Below, in pieces: positions 49,975 through 59,336 of a DNA stretch of 64,000 nucleotides (position 1 is its first letter; the number at the start of each line of letters is the position of its first letter). Where the stretch lies: positions 186,001-250,000 of the forward strand of contig NBIV01000013.1 in NCBI GenBank assembly GCA_003194525.1, given 5' to 3'. Source of the stretch: Gracilariopsis chorda (lineage: Eukaryota; Rhodophyta; Florideophyceae; Gracilariales; Gracilariaceae). The notes under the pieces are model-generated. The model ran no database searches, had not been told where the DNA came from, and worked only from the letters and a program-made list of their open reading frames with translations. A program made the position numbers and the translations under genes.

Positions 49975-52900
49975 TTAAAGAGAACATTCGTCGTTTTCTT
50001 CTTTATTCTTTAAACTGAACAGCTTCTTGCATACAAATTCGAGTTCAACAGTTGTGTTTATCATTAAAGATACTAAGTCATCGAAGAACTGCTCCTTCTC
50101 TCGGTACCTGTTAAGAGCTTCTTGAGCTTTCCAGGAATGTCCATGAAACTCGTTTTCTGACCCGGCACCGTCGTAGATTGTTGATGACAGAAAAATATTA
50201 CTGCCCTGCTTGGAGTCCCGTTTGTAGCTACACTCCTCGACTTCTGGATTCCGTTCGACAATAGTCGTAAAATCGTTGTGCTCAACGGCACTTGGCCCAG
50301 TGTTGGGTTCGTGGTCCATATCGACGTTCACCGCACAATCAGCTTCATCTGCTAACTGCTTGGATGCTGCTAACATCCGCTTCTCTTTCTCCCCGTCTGT
50401 TTCCATTGTGAGGTCATCCTCAGGATTTCGTTGACGATGTTGTGAAGAGGCGAGCTCTTTCCTGCGTTGGACTTGTTTGCTGTTGGCCTCAGAACGATCG
50501 CTTTGGTCAACCTTGCTGCCAACACGACGAGGTTGTTTTGAGCTTTCGTACTTACCTGAGTCCGTTTGTACAGGTTTCTCTGCGTAAGGACGGCCATGAC
50601 CATCGGTCCTTTCCTCAAAATCTCTATCTCCTTTGCCAGTATTGTCTTTATGACCTTGGGCCAAGTCTATCTCATCACAAACAGCCACGGTAGCTAGTGA
50701 TTTTCCCGTACCAGAAATGCTACGGGAAATGCCAGAAACCTCAACTGCGTTTTCCGTCCCATGTGGGGAGCGATGGTCTGTTGCATCGGGACACGTACGG
50801 GGAGTGCCTGCGCTCTTTTCCACTGCGCAATGCAGTGCTTTTTGTTCTGGTGAATGCCTTGTCTTAACACGATTCAGAACCTCATTCTTTGGTGTCTTTG
50901 GTGACTCAGCCACATCGTTACTAATGAACAAAGCAGGGTCTCTCATATCAACTGTGCTTTCAAGCAATGACAGGGGGGGTAAAAGACAGTCGTCAGTTCC
51001 ATGTGCATTGTTCAGTGACTCGTCGTCGATACAGGCATCGAATCCTAAGAGGACACTTTCATTATATTGCTCCTCATACAGCATGTCTTCAGGTCTGGGC
51101 TTCCCTTTGGACTTTCTTCGTTTCTTTCGCTTCGCAGGTTTTCCTTCAGAATCATTTGTGAGCCAAGACTTCTTGAGATCAATTGCGCCCTTGGATTTGA
51201 TTGCATTGGCCCCTTGCAACATGTCATGTTCTCGAGCATAGCGGAGGGCGGATGATACAGATGAGAATTTACGCCTCCGCTTCCGACTAGGACTGTTGCT
51301 GGCTTTCAGTTCATTCTCCGCGTTTGGGGTGCAGTTACTTCTATCTCCAACAAGAATCGGAGTTTCGTTTTGTGATAAATTATGCTCGCTTTGGACGCAT
51401 GTCAGTTCTTTGTCCCCTGCGACCTCACGCAAGTTAACCAACGCGGCTTTCTTAATTGCACATAAGTCTTTGCGATTATGCGTTTCGAGAGCGGTGATAT
51501 CTGTACGAGTTGGCGGGTCGTTACATTTGCCGTTGTTCACCCTAGACAAGAGACGGGCATGATTTCGATCTGCACTTTGACAGCCATCACGACCGACTTC
51601 GCGGAAGCCAAGGATTTCGTTCAGAAGTTCTGATATGTATTGTCTAACGGCTACCGAGCCTTGCCCTCCGTCTAAAGCCGCCCCATTTGGCACCTTACCA
51701 GTTTTTGAACGATTCTCATCAGCAATCGTGGATTCTGGTGGCAGGGTTCGTTGAGAGGCCGTAGTTTTAGAGTTGGAGAAATCGCAGCTTGCATCCTGTC
51801 TTTGTTTCTTTCTTACCAAAAGTTGTTCCAAATCACTTGTTTTGTAGGATGGGTCTCCAACAACGCAATCTGATGCCACGCGTTTCTTTGAAACGTCATG
51901 AACAAGATCGTGCCGTGCCGCCTTTCTGTCACTTTCATCTTCGGAGGGCTTCTCGGCGGCTTCCGTTCTGCTCCCTCTTCTTTCCCCGGACGAACACCCT
52001 TTCAACACAGTACTCTGCTCTCTCAGCTGGCACTTCTTTGACTTCTCACTCGTCGTACCAGCGGAAAGAGGACACTGGAGTTCCCCACCCTGTTTTTGAT
52101 TCAATCTTAGATTCCTTCCGCTTTTGGATGTTTCAGTGGTAGCAGCAATAGCCGTATCAGAAGCAGCTCCGTCTGTAGGGAGACGTGCACTGCGTCCAGA
52201 CTGAGAATCACGGTTTTCCATGGCTGTGTGGGGCTCCGATACATTATTCCTAGCCCTTTCTAGAGTAGCTTCTGAAGTCGGTGTAGTGTTTTCACCATCA
52301 TCAAGCACCTTTACTATCTCATTAATTTCAGCGCTCAGGTCTGAAGAAACAGCCTTGTCTGCGCTGTGGCCAACAGGTTTCAGTTGAGTAGCAGCTTGAA
52401 TTTCGGAAGCTGCAATTGAGATTGACGGTACTGACTCCACGCTTCCAACGGCACAGTCCGAGATATCGTGACTTCCCGACCTGACCTTCGGGGCCTTTGT
52501 AGGTTTCGATTCTTGCACAAGCTGCATATGTACAATCCTGTTCTTACTACCCTTCAAGGGATCCAAAGAAGTATTAGCCTGAGTTGACACGACCCCCAGA
52601 AGCTTTGTGTGGGATTCTGTTCTACGCATTTCTGTTGAAGCATAAGCTTTAGATCCTTCAGCGATCATCGAGCATTTCTTCTCCGCGTTGGGATTAGAAA
52701 CCGAAGGACTTGAGGGCATAGACTTCCTACTTGATTGATTGTCATGGGAGCCCAAGCTTTGCGATTGTATAGTCTTCTTCGATGCGCTTTCAGGTATAGA
52801 TGAAATTTCTTTCGGAAAGTCAGTCTTCCTGTGATTGTCAAAATTGCTTTCCTTTGCACCCTCAACTTCTGGAATGCTTTCTTCCTTGACGGATGAACAC

Positions 52901-54078
52901 AGTACTTCATTTTCTATCGATAATGTTTCGCCCTCCTCACCGTCATCAGAGAGCAAGTCGATAACTTCCGGAAGACTGATCGTTGTCGCTCCCTTTCGTA
53001 AGCCGAATGGTAGCCGTGGCCTTGATTCATTTCTCTCGGTTGCTTGTTGTGAACTTTGACGTGTTGCTACTGTGTCTTCTTCTAACAACTCACTGGCTGC
53101 ATCACGGTTTTTAAGGGTGGTAGTAGCACTATCCTTCTGTGATAGTTTCTCTTTATAAAGGCTCTTGACGTCCTTCGTGTGCGTTTCATGATTCGGAGCT
53201 GCCGGGATTGTCGAGTCCTTGTTTTGTTTCAAGCCCGAAGAAGAAGGATTCGTTCCTCCAACACTCTTTTCATTGATCGTCTCCTTGTGCGTGTGTGCCA
53301 CCTCCTTAACGATTTCTTTCGAAGCCTCTGTCTCAGAAAGGCTCTTTTTCGGTGTAGCCCGACTGTTTACCGGCTGAAAAGTTGACAGGTTCTGTGAAAC
53401 TGGGACAGAACACTTAGTCGAGGGTTCATGCTCTGTTCCGGATGAATTCCGCGCAGCTTTTGCCTCTCGGGCTTCTTGTCGTCTTCTTCTCTCCCTTCGT
53501 CTGTTTCGCGCGTTTCGTCGTTTCTTCCCCTCTGTGGAAAGAGTACGACGAGGTTTGGACTCAGCGTCATCGGAGGTAGAAATGCGACGTGCCGTGGCCC
53601 TAACAGGTCCCTGTGAGTTCGACTCAAGCTCATCATTTCGGAAGTTGTTTTGAGAAAAAAGCAGTTGTATGGGTGGATGCCGTCCTGGCGGCCTTGGTGG
53701 CAACGTGCGAGTGTTATTAGTGGTTTGTCCCTTCAGAATATTCAACGGTGAAGGCGGGTTTGTGTCGTGGCTCGTCTGCGGAGTTGGGGGTTGTTGACCG
53801 GGTGGATAAACGTGAATAAAATCCCCATCCCTTACAACCTCGATAGTTTCTTCGGGAAGAATCAGACTTCCGTCGAGGTATATGTCGTAATCACCATCTT
53901 CCGCCAGTGAGAGTCTTGTGCGAATGTAGCATGAAAGTTGGGCCACTGTGTTCGTGAACGTCGGTATAACCAGCCATCGCTCAGGAAGGTCCAATGTTTT
54001 GACCTTTATGCGTTTCGGTGGCTGAGGAAGTATGCTGTCGGAACCCGAAGTAGTGATAGAGTTGGAAAGAGAGGGCAT
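49975..54078 (-). CDS. Coilin-like protein (N-terminal coilin domain)
   Basis: 1367 residues in one frame from a clear ATG. Residues about 24-93 resemble the ubiquitin-like N-terminal domain of coilin, the Cajal-body scaffold: RIKVKTLDLPERWLVIPTF, then LSCYIRTRLSL, YDIYLDGSLILPEETIEVVR and DGDFIHVYPP. The rest is long, charged and probably disordered, with basic clusters RRNARNRRRERRRRQ at about 190 and KPAKRKKRRKSKGKPRPED at about 1000, both nuclear or RNA-binding in character. A short helical C-terminus (EQFFDDLVSLMINTTVELEF) replaces the tudor-like C-terminal domain of animal and plant coilin, which I cannot find. The family call rests on one domain. It is convergent with COPB2, 189 bp away. 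Confidence 0.65.
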   Translation of the reverse strand: MPSLSNSITTSGSDSILPQPPKRIKVKTLDLPERWLVIPTFTNTVAQLSCYIRTRLSLAEDGDYDIYLDGSLILPEETIEVVRDGDFIHVYPPGQQPPTPQTSHDTNPPSPLNILKGQTTNNTRTLPPRPPGRHPPIQLLFSQNNFRNDELESNSQGPVRATARRISTSDDAESKPRRTLSTEGKKRRNARNRRRERRRRQEAREAKAARNSSGTEHEPSTKCSVPVSQNLSTFQPVNSRATPKKSLSETEASKEIVKEVAHTHKETINEKSVGGTNPSSSGLKQNKDSTIPAAPNHETHTKDVKSLYKEKLSQKDSATTTLKNRDAASELLEEDTVATRQSSQQATERNESRPRLPFGLRKGATTISLPEVIDLLSDDGEEGETLSIENEVLCSSVKEESIPEVEGAKESNFDNHRKTDFPKEISSIPESASKKTIQSQSLGSHDNQSSRKSMPSSPSVSNPNAEKKCSMIAEGSKAYASTEMRRTESHTKLLGVVSTQANTSLDPLKGSKNRIVHMQLVQESKPTKAPKVRSGSHDISDCAVGSVESVPSISIAASEIQAATQLKPVGHSADKAVSSDLSAEINEIVKVLDDGENTTPTSEATLERARNNVSEPHTAMENRDSQSGRSARLPTDGAASDTAIAATTETSKSGRNLRLNQKQGGELQCPLSAGTTSEKSKKCQLREQSTVLKGCSSGERRGSRTEAAEKPSEDESDRKAARHDLVHDVSKKRVASDCVVGDPSYKTSDLEQLLVRKKQRQDASCDFSNSKTTASQRTLPPESTIADENRSKTGKVPNGAALDGGQGSVAVRQYISELLNEILGFREVGRDGCQSADRNHARLLSRVNNGKCNDPPTRTDITALETHNRKDLCAIKKAALVNLREVAGDKELTCVQSEHNLSQNETPILVGDRSNCTPNAENELKASNSPSRKRRRKFSSVSSALRYAREHDMLQGANAIKSKGAIDLKKSWLTNDSEGKPAKRKKRRKSKGKPRPEDMLYEEQYNESVLLGFDACIDDESLNNAHGTDDCLLPPLSLLESTVDMRDPALFISNDVAESPKTPKNEVLNRVKTRHSPEQKALHCAVEKSAGTPRTCPDATDHRSPHGTENAVEVSGISRSISGTGKSLATVAVCDEIDLAQGHKDNTGKGDRDFEERTDGHGRPYAEKPVQTDSGKYESSKQPRRVGSKVDQSDRSEANSKQVQRRKELASSQHRQRNPEDDLTMETDGEKEKRMLAASKQLADEADCAVNVDMDHEPNTGPSAVEHNDFTTIVERNPEVEECSYKRDSKQGSNIFLSSTIYDGAGSENEFHGHSWKAQEALNRYREKEQFFDDLVSLMINTTVELEFVCKKLFSLKNKEENDECSL

Positions 54079-56626
54079 TGCGAAAGGATGACGAGCTTTT
54101 TCAAGTAACTTCCATTAAGTGAATGTCGACGTCTTCATCAACGCCTGACTAGATATCTTGTTGGGTTTGGACGACTAAAATGCAACAAGAGTTATGAAGG
54201 CAAATAGTACGCTTCTTTGCTTCCTTGTGTCGACTGAGGTCAGTCTAAAATACCGATGGACAGATGGCGTTTGGAAGAGGGGATGCAACGATACACGCAA
54301 AGAGCTTGACATGGAGCCTGGGATTCTGAAGTTGGGAAACAGCTGTCCGTGCAGTAGAGGGTTAGATCGCTACCTTTTGGCAGGTGGGAAAGCTTTCGAC
54401 TCCAAATCCTTCAACTAGAAGATCTGTATGAATAATTCATTCTGTTTTCGTGCTTTGATTCCCTACCCTCGGTACAATACAGTAGACTACACCGTTGGTA
54501 TTCCTTTCTGACGTTTTTCTGCCCCCTCGTCACAGATAGAGATAAGGTATTACTGTAAGCATTATTCAATTGGAGCAAAACGAATATGAATGGGCAGATG
54601 GATACCTTAACTCCATCTTTACAATGACACACCTAAACAAGACGACAAACGTAGAGAAGTTCTTATGCTGTATTCACGTCAATTTACGATATTCTTGGTT
54701 TCCACGTCGTTCTGATTAGGAGTTTTCCTCTTTTCTTGAAAGTGGTATTAAACGAAAAGTCGTGCAAAGTATCCAATCCGCAATAATTCGACTGAAAGGG
54801 CCATTTTCATGGATATTATTCTTCTACTAAACAGAAAGAACCTCGGCAGCCATTGCCTGAATCTGGTGAATAACTCTCCGTGTTCTCCAATAATATTCAA
54901 TGCAAAGCCGCCGTTTGCGCATAGCCTTCCGGTGAGTGTTCAAAGTCTAGAACAATAGTTTCGAGCGGTTCTTTGATAAGAGCTCCCACCATCCCTTCGG
55001 AATCGATAGAGTGCGCCCATAAACATGCATACAATGTTCTCGAAACGACTGCAAGATGATTGCGTAGTATTGCATTTTCTGTAATCCTCAAAACAAACTA
55101 GTATGCTTGCAGCACAAGAAAGACATAATATATTGCAAACAGCTTAGAGCCAGGGCCCAATCGTTTTTAGTTTGTGAAATTGAATGGGGCAAGATCTCTA
55201 CTTCAGCAAAGCGTCGAGAGCTACTACAAGTTGGTATCAAACAGACAAGTTTGAAGTGAACCAAATTTTGTCTTACAGAAAGATATTGTTGTAAATAAAG
55301 TTTGAGTTGTTTAAGGAATGAAGGGGGAATATAGCTGAGATAAACGAGATGCAAACAATTCGCTGATAACGGTGAGCGGAGTACTGGTCATTGACCAAAA
55401 GACCAGTAAACCCCAGAACACAAGCATATTGCACACAGATGCATAAAAAAGCCTACAAGAGCACGTGAGTTCGTTCTTTCGTTTATAAGGCGCTCGTCTC
55501 TCAATTATGGCTTGGTGGTCGAATCTAATCTACAAAGGAAGATCAGGGTGAGCAAATGAGCATTCTCAACTTCTCTTTATGCACGAGCAGATATGTTAGT
55601 TGTGTGAAAATGTTTTAAAGTTCAACCGGATGCCTCTGAGAGACGCCCCAAAAGAAATACCAACTCTGTTGCTTTTTCTAGCTGAAAGGGGAAAGCAAGA
55701 CATATACGTGGAAGTCGGATAACACGTTGCTAAATATGAGAAGAATGTGATTGCGGTATGTGTAATGTGCTCAAGCGGAGAAGATCGCAGAGTTTTTGGG
55801 GGCGTTGCCATCACTCGTTCTTTCTGTTCTACCGAAGGTACAATTGAAAGTGTTGTTTGTCAGAGCTGAACTTCGAAGTTTCACAGATCTTTGTTGGGGC
55901 GTGGTCTTGTCTGTGTTGAGAAGGATGAGGACTGAAAGGTATACGTTTGTTTTTCAGGAGGAGAGGAGAAAAGGAATTGGCTCAAATGCAGAACAAGAAA
56001 GAATTGATCAATCTTTATATCGTGTCTCAGAACACGGCCCATAAACCAACAACGACGACTTGCAGCTTTCACCTCCTGACGTTAAAATACTTTGGACAAC
56101 GTTCAGAGTGGTGTCCAATGGAGAAGATTTCAACTGATCGTTTGGGTGTCATCTGGGTCATTCTAGGGATCATCTTCGTGAACCGTCGTGGTTTTGGAAG
56201 AGGTAAAATTAAATGAGGACGACTTCTATCTACCGTAGACAGAAGTTGGGAGGTGCAAAGAGTTTGTGCGCACCAAAAAAGGAGTGATTCCATTCCATTC
56301 CACTGTGTAGACCTTTCTCCAGTGCTTAGAGAAAGCTTAATTTTTGTTATTTTCTGTGTGATACAGGCGTTTATCGCCACAAGATGCACGTCCCACGTCG
56401 TTCACCAATGCACCAGTTTGCACTGCAAACTTTGCAGGCGGAGACGAAGTCGTAGACCGGGACAAAGGTCGGTCGTTGTGTTGCACACCTCCACAAAGGG
56501 TACCGTTACCGTTACCAGCTTGCAACTTTGACATCCTTGTGGTTCCGGCTTTTTTTTTCCAGTTCTGAAGCAAGCAATCCATAGCAACGTCCGCAACACT
56601 TTTCTGTCGCAAGACCATCACGATCA
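54079..56626. other. Divergent spacer with repeat fragments
   Basis: About 2.5 kb between the coilin-like gene and the glutaredoxin gene. It contains copy 3 of the dispersed repeat (about 54.90-55.05 kb), a sequence AGGGTTAGATCGCTACCTT at about 54358-54376 resembling the LINE target site at 1.70 kb, and a TCTACCGTAGA hairpin motif at about 56229-56239. No supported gene. Confidence 0.45.
54897..55055 (-). repeat. Dispersed repeat fragment (YVCLRAH family, copy 3)
   Basis: The minus strand reads YACLWAHSIDSEGMVGAL in frame, preceded by the ATGCATGTTTATGGGCGCAC junction. It is related to the fragments at 0.89 and 35.0 kb. The frame stays open for 64 codons, which hints at a decayed coding repeat. 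Confidence 0.5.
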
Positions 56627-57070
56627 ATGGCTACTCGCAGGCTCGCAGGTGCGATGTGGGCAATTCGGCGCCATATGTGTCAAAGCACGGACTCTCATTC
56701 GGATTTCTCTAGAGTGGTGAAAAAACAGACTGTTGACGTAACGCAGCGCATTAAAGATCAGCTAGGGGAGTCGAAAGTCGTTCTTTACATGAAGGGTCTT
56801 CCGTCACAACCGCAGTGTGGCTTTTCGTGGAAGGCGGTGCAGATTTTGAACGCAATTGGCGTCGAGTACAAAGCTCACAACGTGTTGGTAGACGAAGAAC
56901 TAAGAAGTGGAATTAAGAAATATAGCGCGTGGCCAACAATTCCACAACTCTATGTAAGCGGAGATTTCGTAGGGGGATCTGATATCATAGAAGACATGGC
57001 AAGAAAAGGTGAATTGCAGCAGATGCTTTCCAAGTCAGGGGCCGCTATGGGGGAACAAGAACCTTCATGA
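56627..57070 (+). CDS. GRX5: Monothiol glutaredoxin, CGFS type (GRX5-like)
   Basis: Carries or transfers 2Fe-2S clusters in organelle iron-sulfur assembly. The 147-residue protein has a basic leader of about 30 residues (MATRRLAGAMWAIRRHM), suggesting import into mitochondria or plastid. The active site is QPQCGFS (Cys64), preceded by VVLYMKGLPS. The glutathione-binding cis-Pro segment WPTIPQLYVSGDFVGGSDI follows at about 115-133. No second active-site cysteine is present, as expected for the monothiol class. Single exon from the first ATG. Confidence 0.93.
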   Translation: MATRRLAGAMWAIRRHMCQSTDSHSDFSRVVKKQTVDVTQRIKDQLGESKVVLYMKGLPSQPQCGFSWKAVQILNAIGVEYKAHNVLVDEELRSGIKKYSAWPTIPQLYVSGDFVGGSDIIEDMARKGELQQMLSKSGAAMGEQEPS

Positions 57071-57436
57071 ACATGCAGTTATTTAGTTCTAGGGAACAGG
57101 GTTCTGGGTGTAATCGGCCTCGTGCTTGAGAAATTTGCTGTGTTCTGCAGTGTTTTGCGTCCTCTATCCTGCCTGCGAAACTAAAATGGATAAAGGCTAT
57201 GTAGGTGGGTGCTTTCTGTACCATGAAGAAGGCTGTTTCCATGGTTACAGGTTTATACGTAAAATGTGATGTTGAAAAGATACCTCCTTCTTAGAGGATC
57301 CAACTGCTGTGCACAAGCAATAGTTGTAGACATCTACACTTCTGGAATCAGCTTGTGTATGTGATGAGATGCGAAGATGGGAAGAATGATGTATGCCCTC
57401 TTCTTCGCGGAACTCTGTTTTCGTAGTAACAGCTGA
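57071..57436. other. Convergent spacer
   Basis: About 370 bp between the glutaredoxin and PRPP synthetase 3' ends. No gene or notable repeat seen. Confidence 0.5.
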
Positions 57437-58732
57437 TCAGCGACTGCTTTGTTCGTGCACTCTCCACACCTGTTCTCCCAAAAGCTCAGCGATTGACAGT
57501 ATCGTTAACTGTTCAAATCTCTTTTCCGGTGGCACGGCGATACTGTTCGTAACTATGACTTCTTCAAACACGCCTGAGGATAATCTGTCAATAGCAGGTC
57601 CTGAGAAGATTGCGTGGGTAGAACAAGCAAATACTTGACGTGCTCCACGTTCTCGTAACATTTTCGCAGCTTCACATATTGTACCCGCCGTATCGATCAT
57701 GTCGTCGACAAGGATAGCAGTGCGATCTTTGACATCTCCCACGAGATTGAGAACTTTTGCAACATTGTGACCATCTCTTCTCTTGTCAATTATAGCCAGT
57801 GGTGAGTCATTAACACCCTTCGCGAAAGCCCTTGCCCTTGCAACGCCTCCAACGTCTGGTGCGACAACAACGATATCATTAAGACCCTTGGCGCGCACAT
57901 ACTTTTCCAAAACGCTCGATGCATAAACATGGTCGACAGGAATATCAAAGAAACCACAAGTCTGGGGTGAGTGGATGTCGACAAGAACAATCCTATCCGT
58001 ACCCGCTGTAGAGAGCATGTTTGCCACAAGTTTGCTAGTAAGCGCCTCTCTTCTACGGCGATCCGGATCGATCAAGCGGTCTGCACGTGCATATCCATAG
58101 TAGGGAATTACAGCGGTGATTTGATGAGCCGAAGCTCTTCTGCACGCATCAATCATCAACAAAAGTTCTATAAGATTGTCGTTGGTAGGGAATGATGTTC
58201 CTTGAATAAGAAAGACATTACAGCCTCGAACGGATTCGTCTATGCGGACATAGGTTTCACCATCAGAAAATCGCTTGCGCATCATGGCAGAAGGACCCGT
58301 CTTTCCGACATAGTGAGCGATGTCCTTGGCGAGATCAGGGTTTGAGGAGCCGGCAAATACACGCATACGATGCGAACCGAAGTTAATGTGAGCCTGCGGC
58401 GCTTCGATTTGCGGGATAATTAGTTCTTGTTCTTGAGAAGGAAGCGACTGGGAGGGGCTAGGTGGATTTGCTGTTTCATCTGCAGAAATGGTGTTCTTGG
58501 GCTCCCAACGAAAGGGGCGATGTGGCAATGGCTGTCGACGGAAGAACGATGTCCGAAAAGTTGAACCGGAAGTGAAGGATGAACTGGTCAAGGAGAGGCC
58601 TTCTGTCGAAGGACGAGAACGTACGAAACGCATGCGATATGTATGGAACGATGACTTGTCTACATGTGGAAGAGAAGATGAGGCTCCATAAGGACAGAAT
58701 GCAACAAAGGCTGACATATTTCGAAAGCCCAT
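57437..58732 (-). CDS. PRPS: Ribose-phosphate pyrophosphokinase, probably organellar
   Basis: Makes PRPP from ribose 5-phosphate and ATP, the entry to purine, pyrimidine, histidine and tryptophan synthesis. The 431-residue frame has a leader of about 110-120 residues rich in Ser, Arg, Phe and Pro, consistent with plastid targeting, then a core of about 310 residues (from MRVFAGSSNPDLAKDIAHY). Family motifs: RFSDGETYVRID (ribose-5-phosphate side), PYYGYARADR (ATP site), VDIHSPQTCGFF (252-262, flexible loop region) and the PRPP-binding VDDMIDTAGT (342-351). Core residues look intact, so it should be active. It stands head-to-head with the gyrase B gene across about 600 bp. Confidence 0.92.
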   Translation of the reverse strand: MGFRNMSAFVAFCPYGASSSLPHVDKSSFHTYRMRFVRSRPSTEGLSLTSSSFTSGSTFRTSFFRRQPLPHRPFRWEPKNTISADETANPPSPSQSLPSQEQELIIPQIEAPQAHINFGSHRMRVFAGSSNPDLAKDIAHYVGKTGPSAMMRKRFSDGETYVRIDESVRGCNVFLIQGTSFPTNDNLIELLLMIDACRRASAHQITAVIPYYGYARADRLIDPDRRRREALTSKLVANMLSTAGTDRIVLVDIHSPQTCGFFDIPVDHVYASSVLEKYVRAKGLNDIVVVAPDVGGVARARAFAKGVNDSPLAIIDKRRDGHNVAKVLNLVGDVKDRTAILVDDMIDTAGTICEAAKMLRERGARQVFACSTHAIFSGPAIDRLSSGVFEEVIVTNSIAVPPEKRFEQLTILSIAELLGEQVWRVHEQSSR

Positions 58733-59336
58733 ACGCTTTTCTTTTGCTCTGAGATGGAAGCAATATGAATGAGCACCGACTGCGCCGCGCTATAAAGCTT
58801 GTGTAAATGTATGTAGTGCAAAGGTTCCCGAAAGCTGAGATGAGGTCAGAGATGCAGAATGCTGCCCTCGTGCTGCGATCTGAGTGCGGATCGGGTGTGA
58901 CGAGCGTCCTTTTTGTAGAATTGGGCGTGGCTAAGGCTTCGCACTGGGCAGTAAACTTCGGCAATAGGACGCAACGTTCGTTTCCCTTCGGTACCAATGG
59001 TGTCTAGTTCGTGAGGGAAGCACGCATCGAGTTCGTTCAGCTCCGATGCCGTGCGTGTCTTGAGAAGGGGACTACAATTATTGTGGCGGAATAATGTGAT
59101 CCGTGGTTCCGGCGCATTTGATTGGGCCCGAGAAGCGCACAACGGCCACTCACTGAGCACCAAACTGCCCAAAATCTCGTCCAACTTTTCATACGGACGC
59201 AAACTGCTCCGGTCGGCGGCGGAAACGCAACGCACGCGCGTAGCTGTCTCGGTGTACCTTAGCGCCGAGCTCTGATCTCGCACCCCATGTGTCTCTGTAG
59301 CATTTGTGCTCCTTTGTGGAAGCCGCGAGACCACGC
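58733..59336. promoter_or_regulatory. Bidirectional promoter, PRPP synthetase / gyrase B
   Basis: A spacer of 604 bp separates two divergent genes whose products are both predicted to act in an organelle. I see a CCAAT-type GATTGG at about 59122 and no obvious TATA box. Sharing of control elements is an inference from layout. Confidence 0.5.
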
